DNA from: BOG-1155 sp050012495
GTDB lineage: Bacteria; Desulfobacterota; Syntrophorhabdia; Syntrophorhabdales; WCHB1-27
Length of the DNA stretch: 64,000 bases
Assembly (NCBI GenBank): GCA_050012495.1
Contig: JBEKHB010000012.1
Coordinates: 15,840-79,839 of the forward strand
Direction of reading: 5' to 3'
A model generated the notes under the pieces. The model searched no databases. It saw nothing but the letters and a program-made list of their open reading frames with translations, and was not told where the DNA came from. Positions 25,918 through 33,758 of this stretch are shown here, one piece after another (position 1 is the first letter of the stretch; every line of letters starts with the position of its first letter). The position numbers and the translations under genes are program-made.

Positions 25918-27486
25918 TCACCCACCCATCTTTCTTCTCCTTTCCCTTTCTTTGAGCTCCTTTCGCTTAATCTTCCCGTCCACTGTTTTAGGGAGTTCAT
26001 CGATAAACGCAATATCTCTCGGATATTCATGCTTGCTCAGCTTGGTCTTAACAAATTCCTGGATCTCCTTTGCCAGCTTCTCGGAAGGCTCATAACCCGG
26101 GTTCAGCTTGATGAATGCCTTAACAATATCGCCCCGATCCTTGTCCGGACTGGCCACTACACCGGATTCCTCGACGGCGGGGTGTTTCCTGAGAGCCTCT
26201 TCCACCTCCACAGGTCCAATGGTATATCCAGCGGATATAATGACATCATCTATTCTGGAAACATACCAGTAATAGTGGTCCTCGTCCATATAACCACTAT
26301 CCCCGAGCTTGTCCCAGTGTTGACCATTATCCCTGCTAATGGCCATCTGTCCCACAACCCCCGGAGGAACCGGATTCTCGTCTTCATCAAGGACAGCGAC
26401 CTTGATGCCTCCTATCATCGCCTTGCCGAGGCTCCCGGGTTTTACCACCCAGTTGTCAAAGCCAAGGAAGTCCATGGCGATGGGTCCCACCTCTGTTGTC
26501 CCGTACTGAGTGCCCGGGGAGAAGCCCCAAGTATCCTTAATCAGGTTGATAAGCCCCTTCGTCATGGGCTCACCCGTGTAGGAGGCAGACTGTAGCTTTA
26601 TCTTGAACCGGTCCGCCTTCCCTGATTCCAGCATCAATCGGTAGTGGGAGGAGATGGCAGCCATACGGGTGACCCCCCATTCCTCGAGGGCCTCCAAAGC
26701 TACCTCTGGATCAAACTTACCCGAGAAGGTGCCAAGGGCTTTCCCTATGCTCAAGGGCCCAATGGTTCCGTACCATATCCCGTGTCCCCATCCAGGCGAG
26801 GAAGGGCAGAAGTAAGTGTCAGGGTCGTAAACACCGTTCCCGAGCTTCATGACGACGGCTGAGACTGTGATGGCTCCGTGACGATACATCATCGCCTTCG
26901 GGGCCCCTGTCGTTCCGCTGGAGAACTGCATCATGCAGGGGGTGTTCACGTCAGTGTTCCAGTTGTAATAATCGTCTTCCTTCTTCAGTTTCTCCATCAG
27001 ATCATCCGCTACGATAACCTTTAGGCCCAGCCGTACGGCCAGCTCTTCATCGATGAGGCTCATCATGTCTTGAGTGGTGACGATGGCACTGGCCTTCGAC
27101 TTTTCCAATCTGAAATTAACCGCCTCGCGGCCAAACAGAGGAAAGCAGGAAACTGCCACCGCCCCTCTCTTAAATATCCCAAACATGCTCGTATAAAACT
27201 CGATAGAAGGAAACAGCAGGATCGCCACACTCTCTCCACGCTCCACCCTTACTCTCTCAAGATGATGAGCAAACTGGGATGTGACCCGGGAGAAGTCACC
27301 AAAGGAGTACATCTTGGTGGTGCGATCAGCAAATTTGATACGGATCGCTGTCTCGTCTTTTGGATGGCGGTCGACGCATTCGTGGGTGATGTTGAAGTTT
27401 GCTCCTCTTCCATCAAAAAGAGACCATCTCTCACCCCATTTGAATTTTGCCAAGGCTTCCTCATAACTCTTATAATCCAAAGCCAA
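25918..27486 (-). CDS. Acyl-CoA synthetase (AMP-forming, acetyl/medium-chain type)
   Basis: This 522-residue enzyme activates a carboxylic acid to its CoA ester. The ATP loop SSGTTGAPK is at 189-197, QYGTTEVG is the adenine motif, and Lys505 (TVDGKIKR) is the catalytic lysine. It resembles acetyl-CoA synthetase and ACSM ligases more than the aryl-acid ligase at 18477, so the two may serve different substrates or steps. It has its own strong promoter with an operator like those of regions 1 and 2, and the TetR gene lies on its far side. The C-terminus is strongly basic. Confidence 0.9.
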   Translation of the reverse strand: MALDYKSYEEALAKFKWGERWSLFDGRGANFNITHECVDRHPKDETAIRIKFADRTTKMYSFGDFSRVTSQFAHHLERVRVERGESVAILLFPSIEFYTSMFGIFKRGAVAVSCFPLFGREAVNFRLEKSKASAIVTTQDMMSLIDEELAVRLGLKVIVADDLMEKLKKEDDYYNWNTDVNTPCMMQFSSGTTGAPKAMMYRHGAITVSAVVMKLGNGVYDPDTYFCPSSPGWGHGIWYGTIGPLSIGKALGTFSGKFDPEVALEALEEWGVTRMAAISSHYRLMLESGKADRFKIKLQSASYTGEPMTKGLINLIKDTWGFSPGTQYGTTEVGPIAMDFLGFDNWVVKPGSLGKAMIGGIKVAVLDEDENPVPPGVVGQMAISRDNGQHWDKLGDSGYMDEDHYYWYVSRIDDVIISAGYTIGPVEVEEALRKHPAVEESGVVASPDKDRGDIVKAFIKLNPGYEPSEKLAKEIQEFVKTKLSKHEYPRDIAFIDELPKTVDGKIKRKELKERERRRKMGG

Positions 27487-27585
27487 CTTTCACCTCCAGG
27501 GCTGCGATATTGAATCCGGCATTTTCCGTTTTCTCCAATTGATAACCTTTCAAAATAGTTCTGAAGCAACGAGTGGGGCACGCTT

Positions 27586-27599
27586 AACGAACGTTTGTT
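27586..27599. promoter_or_regulatory. Candidate TetR-type operator of the acyl-CoA synthetase gene
   Basis: AACGAACGTTTGTT is a 14-bp palindrome with one mismatched pair. It starts about five bases downstream of the predicted transcription start and shares the AACGTTTGTT core with 14419-14428. It lies 368 bases from the end of the TetR gene at 27967. Confidence 0.6.
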
Positions 27600-27610
27600 T
27601 TGTTTATCAT

Positions 27611-27638
27611 TTTATAGGAAATCTATTTATTCTGTCAA
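27611..27638 (-). promoter_or_regulatory. Strong sigma70 promoter of the acyl-CoA synthetase gene
   Basis: On the minus strand TTGACA (27638-27633) and TATAAA (27616-27611) are 16 bases apart. The predicted start near 27604 gives a leader of about 118 bases with the operator at its 5' end. Confidence 0.75.
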
Positions 27639-27922
27639 GCAATTTTTTCTGTCTTGGCAACATGATGACTTGTGAAGCATCCCCACATCGGGTGGATAGG
27701 ATTGTGTTTCTGATGGCGTAGAAATCGGATCAGTACAAAGAGGTAACAACCACCGCTCGAAAATTAAAAAAACACGTGACTTGCGAAATGGCATTATCTA
27801 AAGGCGAAGGGTTTTTCTCCCCGAGGGAGACATTAAGGTCCATGAGGTCATTAACTGAAATGATGCAGAACATAACGTCTCGGGACCGTTCAAGTCCGCT
27901 GCACAAACTGTGTCTGCTGCTG

Positions 27923-27948
27923 CGCTTCCAACCGCTGCTATGGAAGCG
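27923..27948 (-). terminator. Weak hairpin after tetR
   Basis: CGCTTCCA (27923-27930) pairs with TGGAAGCG (27941-27948) around a ten-base loop, about 20 bases beyond the tetR stop. No T-run follows, so it is a weak terminator candidate. Confidence 0.3.
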
Positions 27949-27966
27949 GGCCAGCAGGGCGAAAGT

Positions 27967-28584
27967 CTATATCGGGTCCAGTTTTGAATACAGGGCTAGG
28001 CCTGCGTCTGTCAAGATGCCGTGGAAGAATAGATCGATGAGGATCCGGGCTACGCCCTCAATAGGCTTTTTGTCTCCCTCCCGGTACCACCGGTACGTCC
28101 AATTAACCATTCCGAACATGGCAAAGACCACAACAGAAAGATCATCAAACCGAATCAATGCGAGGTTTTTCAGTTGCCGTAACTCCCCCATGTAAATATC
28201 GTAAATCTTCCGGTGCCGCTTGACAATTTTATTCTTGTACTTTCTGGAGAGGTTACCGTGTTGCTCAACGAAAATCTTCACTTCATTTTTGTTTGCAGGA
28301 ATGCTACAGATGTAAACGAACATCATTTGACGAAGCCGCCCGAGAGGATCGCTATTATCCCTGATAGCATCATCTAGAATCCGCAGGAGACTGTCCCCAT
28401 TCATCTCGCTGATGGAAAAGATCACCTCTTCTTTGCTCTTGAAATAGTAATAAAGCATTGCAACACTTACGTTTATCCTCTCCGCAATATCCCGAACCGT
28501 GGCTCCCGCGTAGCCTTTCTCTGCAAACAACGATGCCGCCGCTTTTAAAACTTTTTCTTTTTCTGGAGGAACTTCCTTTTTCAT
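27967..28584 (-). CDS. TetR-family repressor
   Basis: This 205-residue regulator has an N-terminal helix-turn-helix (about residues 8-55: KAAASLFAEKGYAGATVRDI, then SVAMLYYYFKSKEEV) and a helical ligand domain. The TVRDIAERINVS recognition region and LYYYFKSKEE are those of TetR proteins that sense fatty or aromatic acyl-CoA. The palindromes at 14418 and 27586 are TetR-like in size and symmetry. I infer that it represses regions 1, 2 and the ligase until a CoA intermediate accumulates. It has its own promoter at 28621-28650, which lacks a clear copy of the palindrome. Confidence 0.9.
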   Translation of the reverse strand: MKKEVPPEKEKVLKAAASLFAEKGYAGATVRDIAERINVSVAMLYYYFKSKEEVIFSISEMNGDSLLRILDDAIRDNSDPLGRLRQMMFVYICSIPANKNEVKIFVEQHGNLSRKYKNKIVKRHRKIYDIYMGELRQLKNLALIRFDDLSVVVFAMFGMVNWTYRWYREGDKKPIEGVARILIDLFFHGILTDAGLALYSKLDPI

Positions 28585-28620
28585 CGTCCCTTCTGCTGAT
28601 GTGCTTTAATTGACCGCAAT

Positions 28621-28650
28621 AGTTTAACACGGTTTCTAAAGAACAGTCAA
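28621..28650 (-). promoter_or_regulatory. Candidate tetR promoter
   Basis: On the minus strand TTGACT (28650-28645) and TAAACT (28626-28621) are 18 bases apart, about 37 bases upstream of the tetR start codon. Confidence 0.5.
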
Positions 28651-28871
28651 TAAGATGCAAGCTCGGGCAAACGCATTTGGACTATACCACGTCATTGGAC
28701 GGAACCTCGAACTATCTTGCCAAGATAGTCTGTATCCCACCCAGCCCTGAGCCGCTTGGTCTTAATACTGCAGCATTTTTGCATCGTCCGAAAAAAGAGC
28801 GACCAGCGGTTCAAGCCGGGCCAAAAGCACCGTGTGCATAGGTTCCGAAGGATTAACAGGATTTTGATACG

Positions 28872-28909
28872 AATCAACTACCCCGCAGCAAGCTGCGAGG
28901 TAGTTGATT
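28872..28909. repeat. 38-bp near-perfect palindrome, REP-like or terminator
   Basis: AATCAACTACC (28872-28882) pairs with GGTAGTTGATT (28899-28909). After one C/A mismatch the stem continues as CGCAGC/GCTGCG with almost no loop. It is the strongest hairpin seen in the window. It lies about 80 bases past the end of the paaK-type operon and may terminate it. Similar CCGCAGCAAGCTGCGG palindromes are, from memory, dispersed repeats in many genomes. Confidence 0.7.
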
Positions 28910-28989
28910 GCAAATTCGGTATGAAACCTCCATCACCTGAAGGGCCCGCGCCTTCCCGAAACGAGCACCCGCAGAACGCGCGCCCCTCC

Positions 28990-29145
28990 CTACTCCCCGA
29001 CCTCCGGCGTGTCGAACCTGAGCAGGTAGGTAAAGGTCAGGATTATGGACGCGTTTTTCGAAATGGCGTGATTATCGCCTGCCAATGCCTTGATCCGCTC
29101 CGCGCTCTTTTCGATGTTCTTTATCTCGTCCCTGATCTCATCCAT
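28990..29145 (-). CDS. Small 51-residue protein directly after the PaaK-type ligase
   Basis: The ATG at 29145-29143 follows immediately after the TAA of the ligase gene, so the two are likely translationally coupled. The product begins MDEIRDEIKNIEKSAERIKA, has one charged helix, then a short hydrophobic ASIILTFTYLLRF stretch and the tail DTPEVGE. Codon use looks coding and the frame ends cleanly. I do not recognise a family. A helper subunit of the ligase or a small membrane-associated peptide is possible. Confidence 0.6.
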   Translation of the reverse strand: MDEIRDEIKNIEKSAERIKALAGDNHAISKNASIILTFTYLLRFDTPEVGE

Positions 29146-30453
29146 TTAGTGGTCACCTCTCACGTCCTTGAACCGTTTTGCCTTGAGGTCGTACCTGGGC
29201 AGGCTGCCGACCGGCTCGACCTTCACCTTGCATGACAGGTTCGTCTTTATCTTGTGCCTCTCCGCAAGCCTTCCCGCGACGGCCCCGGCCTCTCCCGATC
29301 CGACCTTCGGGTCAAGCTCTATCCGCAGGGTGAGCTGGTCCATGATGTCCTGCCGGGTCAGCACGATCTCGTACTCCACGATCTCCGGGAACTCCGATCT
29401 GACAAGCTGCTCAACGGTCTTCGGAGAGAAGAGAACGCCCCGGATCTTCCGTATGTCGTCCACCCTGCCCACAATCTCCATCAGCTTCCCGGATGTCCTC
29501 CCGCACTCGCACTCGGAAGGCCCCTTGATGGCCACGTCGTTCGTATTAAACCGGATCACGGGGAAGGACCTTCTGCCGAGCGGCGTGATCACGATAACGC
29601 CCTGCTCGCCTACCGCCACCTCTTTGGAAAGGGTCTCCCGGTCGAGCAGCTCAACAATGAAGAAGGGCTCGATGATGTGGAGGCCGTTCTGGGCCTCGCA
29701 CGTGGCGGCAAAACCGCACGTCTCCGTGCTGCCGATATGGTCAAACATCTTGCAGCCGTATGTCGCCTCGATCCGCTTGCGGGTCGCCTCCGGCAGCGGC
29801 TCGCCCGCACCCAGTATGCGCTCTATGCCGAAAGATTTCGGGTCGATGCCCATTCCCGTCGCCTCCTGGGCGATGTTGAGGATATAAGTCGGGGTTCCGG
29901 TCATGGCATTGACCTTCAGCTCGATGATCTTGTTGACCCTCCCTTTCGTATCGAGGGCGCCGCCGGGAATTACTTCGCATCCCACCTTTTCCGCGGCGTA
30001 GTGCGCTTCCCAGAACGCGACGTACACATTATAGCCGAAGGGAAGGAAGACGCGGTGCCTCGGTCTGAAGCCCGCCATCCAGAGTATGTGGCACCATGCC
30101 TCGACCCTCCACTGCCAGCTCTCATAGGTCTCCGGGACGTAGACCGGCCTGCCCGTGGTACCGCTCGTTTGCCGGAAGGTCGATACCTCCTCGATAGGCA
30201 CGCCGAGGAGCCCGCCATAGGGAAAGGGGTCCACGTTCTCCTGCCACTTTCTCAGCTCTTCCTTGTAGGTGAAAGGGACTTTCTTGATGTCGTCGAATGT
30301 CTTGATCTCCTTCGCCTCTATCCCTTTCAGCTTTTCGGCATAAAGCGGGGAATGGGATTTGGCGTAAGAAAACAGGTTCTTGAAGTGCGATAATTCGATC
30401 TTGTTCAGCTTCTCCCTTGGCAAAGTTTCCGTATAGTTGTTCCAGTAATCCAT
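29146..30453 (-). CDS. Phenylacetate-CoA-ligase (PaaK) family enzyme
   Basis: This 435-residue adenylating enzyme has the PaaK-type phosphate loop RQTSGTTGRPVYVP. GSTETCGFAATCEA is the second core motif, RFNTNDVA the third, and VGRVDDIRKIRGVLFSPK the hinge. Size and motifs fit anaerobic phenylacetate- or aryl-acid-CoA ligases of the family. The substrate could be phenylacetate or another aromatic acid. The Cys residues in CECGRTSG are common in the anaerobic branch. It forms a two-gene unit with the 51-residue gene and has a palindromic site upstream at 30569-30594. Confidence 0.88.
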   Translation of the reverse strand: MDYWNNYTETLPREKLNKIELSHFKNLFSYAKSHSPLYAEKLKGIEAKEIKTFDDIKKVPFTYKEELRKWQENVDPFPYGGLLGVPIEEVSTFRQTSGTTGRPVYVPETYESWQWRVEAWCHILWMAGFRPRHRVFLPFGYNVYVAFWEAHYAAEKVGCEVIPGGALDTKGRVNKIIELKVNAMTGTPTYILNIAQEATGMGIDPKSFGIERILGAGEPLPEATRKRIEATYGCKMFDHIGSTETCGFAATCEAQNGLHIIEPFFIVELLDRETLSKEVAVGEQGVIVITPLGRRSFPVIRFNTNDVAIKGPSECECGRTSGKLMEIVGRVDDIRKIRGVLFSPKTVEQLVRSEFPEIVEYEIVLTRQDIMDQLTLRIELDPKVGSGEAGAVAGRLAERHKIKTNLSCKVKVEPVGSLPRYDLKAKRFKDVRGDH

Positions 30454-30568
30454 GACTCACCCCTGATCTTTCTTTAATTCAGGCCGGTTCGCCTGTTCTT
30501 TCGGCATCATTCCGACAGTCGTCGCCCTCCCGTTGAAAACAACACCCGATGCCGCGCCCGATGGTATA

Positions 30569-30594
30569 GAGTTTCATTAAATAAAATGACACTC
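30569..30594. promoter_or_regulatory. Inverted repeat upstream of the PaaK-type ligase, candidate operator
   Basis: GAGTTTCATT (30569-30578) and AATGACACTC (30585-30594) form a 10-6-10 inverted repeat with one mismatched pair. It lies downstream of the candidate promoter, where a repressor would block transcription. It is unlike the TetR palindromes, so another regulator is implied. The IclR protein at 33759 is one candidate. Confidence 0.45.
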
Positions 30595-30605
30595 CATACA
30601 GTGAT

Positions 30606-30632
30606 GCTATAGCATGGCGCACTTCTTGTCAA
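30606..30632 (-). promoter_or_regulatory. Candidate promoter of the PaaK-type ligase
   Basis: On the minus strand TTGACA (30632-30627) is followed by TATAGC (30611-30606) at a short 15-base spacing. The -10 lies inside the palindrome ATGCTATAGCAT. Confidence 0.4.
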
Positions 30633-31698
30633 GCGAAAAAAACGAAGTGCCGGAGTGCCGGCTATTATATCAGCTCTTTTGTTTCCATCGGAATGAGGTG
30701 GTGTGCGTTGCGACACCCGATGCAACAGAAAACTCCGGATGACGGACAACGGATGTCAAAAGCTTGACATCGGGCAGCAACGGCACGTGCTTCCGGAAAG
30801 AAACACGTATGACCTGTGAGACAGCCACAAGCCTTCTTTTATGTGCACTTTTGTTCCTACGGCAGCCCTCGTTGTCCCCCGTCCTGTGCGAAGTTATTAA
30901 GGGTCGAAATTACCGCGACATGCCCCCCTTGGCGTGTTGAAATGAAGGGCTTTGCGGCAGAAGGATTAACATCCAGCCTTGCAGGCACGCTGTTTGCATT
31001 ATACGAGCAGCGGCCGTAAAAGGCCGCGCTGAAAGGCCGTCAAGAACTGAAGGAGTACAACAGTGAACGCGTGCATCTTGACAAAGAGACATACAACGGT
31101 GACGAGCACACACAGGCCTTATGACAGACCAAACGAGCGTCGATAGCTCAAGTGGCGGTAGCCTGCCTGTTTGAAATGCGCTTTTCCCTTTGCCGGAGCC
31201 GATCGCTAAGGACCCCGCTTCCAGGGTCACAGCGAATTGCAGCAGACAAGTAGTCAGAAGTGTAGAGCACTATGAAGCTCTTTGGTTCATCCGGCTCTTG
31301 CGTACTTCTGTAATTGAGCGAAAGGCTCCTCCCTCAATCTGTACAATCTTTCAGGCGGCTATACGTGAGGTTTATTTGCCCCTGTTAGGTAGTGGTCCTC
31401 GAAGAGACCTCGCCTTTGGCACGTTTCTCCATTCCGCAGAACCTTTTCCCTGCGATGCATCCTGTTTGTTAAAGTCCAGAAAAAAGGATCTCCCTATCAT
31501 TTTTAAAAAAATAGTTCACAGGTCTTAATCCGGGGCGATTTTCTCCGATAAAAAGTTTTGAGAAGGCAGCACGATTGATCCGCATCCCAGTGACGAGTAA
31601 TCCGTAGACGCATTTGCTTGGCCGCTCCATCATGGACAGCAGAATAGAGGCCCCGGGGAAGCGCTTTAAGTGATTAGACTCTTAGGGGGCACCGGGAC

Positions 31699-33423
31699 AT
31701 GAGACTCTTCACGGATGTAAAAATCGATCATAAGATGGCAATCGGATTCGGCGTCCAGTCTGAACTATCGGATGCAATGGACCTCGCCCACATCGTTTAC
31801 TGGGAGGTCGATACGACAACCGCAGAGTTCATTCTCAACAACCCCTTCTACGTCTTTTACGGCACCACCGCCGAACGGGAAGGTGGCTATCGGATGTCCT
31901 GGGAAGAGTTCGGCAAAAGGTTCGTGCATCCGGACGATATGCCGCTTTTTCAGCAGGCAGCTTCAAGGCGCCTGGCAAGCATGGAACCAGAATTCCTTGA
32001 CGACGTCGAGCACCGCATTATCCGCAGGGACGGTGAAGTGCGCCACATCCTGGCGCGCATACGTGTCAGCAGGGATGCCACGGGCCGTATTATCAAATAC
32101 TACGGTGCAAACCAGGATATCACCGAGCACAAGCAGGCCAAGGAGGCGCTACTGAAGAGCGAGGCCGCGTACCGTTCCTTGTTCAACAACATGCTCGACG
32201 GTATCGCGTGCTGTGAGATGATCTTTGATGACGATCGTCCCGTAGACTTTATCTACCTCGACGTCAATAATGCTTTCGAGCGGATAACCGGCTTAAGAGA
32301 TGTGGTTGGAAAGAAAGTCACCGAGGTCATTCCCGGAATTCGGGAAGCACATCCAGGGTTGTTCGAGATTTATGGGCGCGTCGTATTGACAGGGAGGCCG
32401 GAGAGATTTGAAATTGAGTTTAAACCTCTGGGTCTACGGCTTTCGATCTCCGTCTATAGCGCCGAGAAGAACCGTTTTGTCGCCACCTTTGATAACATCA
32501 CAGCCCGCAAGCAGGCAGAGGAGGTTTTGAGGGAAAGCGAGAGTCGCTTCAAGGGCGCCTTTGAAGCGTCCGGGATCGGCATGGCCCTTGTCGCCCTTGA
32601 CGGTCGCTGGTTAAAGGTTAACCAGTCTTTTTGCGGCATGATCGGTTATTCGGAACAGGAACTCCTCGCCAAAACTTTCCAGGACATAACCCATCCGGAC
32701 GATGTGGGAAACGACCTCGAGTATGTACAAAGGTTGGTTGATGACCAGATACCCTATTACCGGCTGGAAAAGCGCTACTGCCACAGGGACGGGTATATAG
32801 TGTGGGGTGCGTTGAGCGTTTCTCTGGTCCGTGATGCCCAAGGCCGCCCGCTGTACTTTGTCGGTCAGATTGAGGACATCACGGAGCGGAAGTTTCTCGA
32901 AGAAAAAGTGCAGACCGCCTTGATAACGGATGAGCTTACAGGTCTGTATAACAGAAAAGGCTTCTTCGAGCTTTCTTGGGAGCAGTTGAAGTCGGCATCT
33001 AAAAGGAAGCAGACCTGTACGCTCTTTCTTGTCAAGCTGGATGACATAAGGCTGGTCAACGAGACACTGGGCCAAAAGGAGGGCGATGCCATCATCATCG
33101 CAGTCGGGCGCATGCTTCAGGAAACCTTCGGGGAACAGGACGTCGTCGGGCGCATAGGAGGGGTCGAGTTCGCAGTTTTTGCCGTCGGCGCAGTGAATGC
33201 CGAACGGGCGCAGCTTCCGGCCAGGCTGCGGGATAATGTAATGAGATGGAATAAAGAATATTCTGCAGACTTTCCGATTTCTCTCCGCGTCGGGACGGCC
33301 CGTTGTAAATCCGGAAAATCCCTTCGCCTCGAAACGCTGATGGCTCAGGCAGACCAGTCGATGTGCGAAGAGAGACGAAAGTCCGCACCGATGCAGGCAC
33401 CCCGGGCCGTAGCCCGATCTTGA
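31699..33423 (+). CDS. Three-PAS sensor with a degenerate GGDEF domain
   Basis: This 574-residue protein has three PAS/PAC modules (about 20-145, 150-275, 280-400) and a C-terminal GGDEF-type domain from about 410. DELTGLYNRKGF marks the start of the GGDEF fold. The signature loop reads GGVEF (487-491), with Val where the metal-binding acidic residue should be. It is therefore probably not an active diguanylate cyclase and may bind GTP or act by protein contact. There is no N-terminal membrane segment, so it is cytoplasmic. It stands alone between two non-coding stretches. Confidence 0.87.
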   Translation: MRLFTDVKIDHKMAIGFGVQSELSDAMDLAHIVYWEVDTTTAEFILNNPFYVFYGTTAEREGGYRMSWEEFGKRFVHPDDMPLFQQAASRRLASMEPEFLDDVEHRIIRRDGEVRHILARIRVSRDATGRIIKYYGANQDITEHKQAKEALLKSEAAYRSLFNNMLDGIACCEMIFDDDRPVDFIYLDVNNAFERITGLRDVVGKKVTEVIPGIREAHPGLFEIYGRVVLTGRPERFEIEFKPLGLRLSISVYSAEKNRFVATFDNITARKQAEEVLRESESRFKGAFEASGIGMALVALDGRWLKVNQSFCGMIGYSEQELLAKTFQDITHPDDVGNDLEYVQRLVDDQIPYYRLEKRYCHRDGYIVWGALSVSLVRDAQGRPLYFVGQIEDITERKFLEEKVQTALITDELTGLYNRKGFFELSWEQLKSASKRKQTCTLFLVKLDDIRLVNETLGQKEGDAIIIAVGRMLQETFGEQDVVGRIGGVEFAVFAVGAVNAERAQLPARLRDNVMRWNKEYSADFPISLRVGTARCKSGKSLRLETLMAQADQSMCEERRKSAPMQAPRAVARS

Positions 33424-33758
33424 TCGGCAGGAAGTCCGGTTGCAGTGACATTTGGGGACAGCAGCATAGGCTTATATTTCATGGCGGATTGCGAATGCAT
33501 AAATTATGCTATCCCAAAAACCTTGCAGAACATCCGGAATTGTTATTCAATGATTTCTGGGTTAATATGAGAGGTTCTCTCCGTTTTTATGATTGGATGA
33601 CAAGCTTTGTCAATAAACATGCAAGTCGTTTATGTAAATCACTCTCGAGTAGAGGCAGGTGGTGTCGAAAAATGGGGATATCTCACCGCAAATCCCGCTG
33701 ACAAAATAGCGACATTGAATATCTTAAAGTTTCCACATGCGTCTGCCCTGCGAAGCAC
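33424..33758. other. Intergenic region, possible mobile-element scar
   Basis: No gene is supported in this 335-base gap. Near 33444 the sequence gtgacatttggggacag resembles the end sequences found beside IS200/RAYT-type transposases in many deltaproteobacteria. No transposase is present, so it could be a remnant. Confidence 0.35.

Larger units (their letters stand above)
27487..27966. other. Promoter region of the acyl-CoA synthetase and tail of the tetR unit
   Basis: No gene is supported in this 480-base gap. It contains the ligase promoter and operator (27586-27638) and a possible hairpin after tetR (27923-27948). Plus-strand frames here look random. Confidence 0.6.
28585..28989. other. 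Intergenic region with the tetR promoter and a large palindrome
   Basis: This 405-base gap has no supported gene. It holds the tetR promoter at 28621-28650 and the 38-bp palindrome at 28872-28909 behind the minus-strand ligase operon. Confidence 0.6.
30454..31698. other. 1.2-kb gene-free region
   Basis: No frame here gives a convincing protein. The left end holds the PaaK-type promoter and inverted repeat. A short hairpin GCGGCC/GGCCGC is at 31010-31015 and 31022-31027. The rest shows neither RNA-gene structure nor recognisable gene remnants to my reading. It is the longest non-coding stretch of the window. Confidence 0.5.

Noticed and set aside
25912..26595. 227-codon plus-strand frame opposite the acyl-CoA synthetase
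   Set aside because: It lies fully inside the coding region of the ligase on the other strand and has no recognisable motif.
29254..30393. 379-codon plus-strand frame opposite the PaaK-type gene
   Set aside because: It is the antisense shadow of a gene with clear adenylating-enzyme motifs, and its composition (Arg, Leu, Pro, His rich) is typical of such shadows.
30910..31528. Two frames of about 106 and 112 codons in the 1.2-kb gap
   Set aside because: Neither has a ribosome site, a family motif or a plausible hydrophobic pattern.
33363..33701. 112-codon frame overlapping the end of the PAS protein gene
   Set aside because: It starts inside a well-supported gene and its product looks random, although one short helix-like stretch drew attention.
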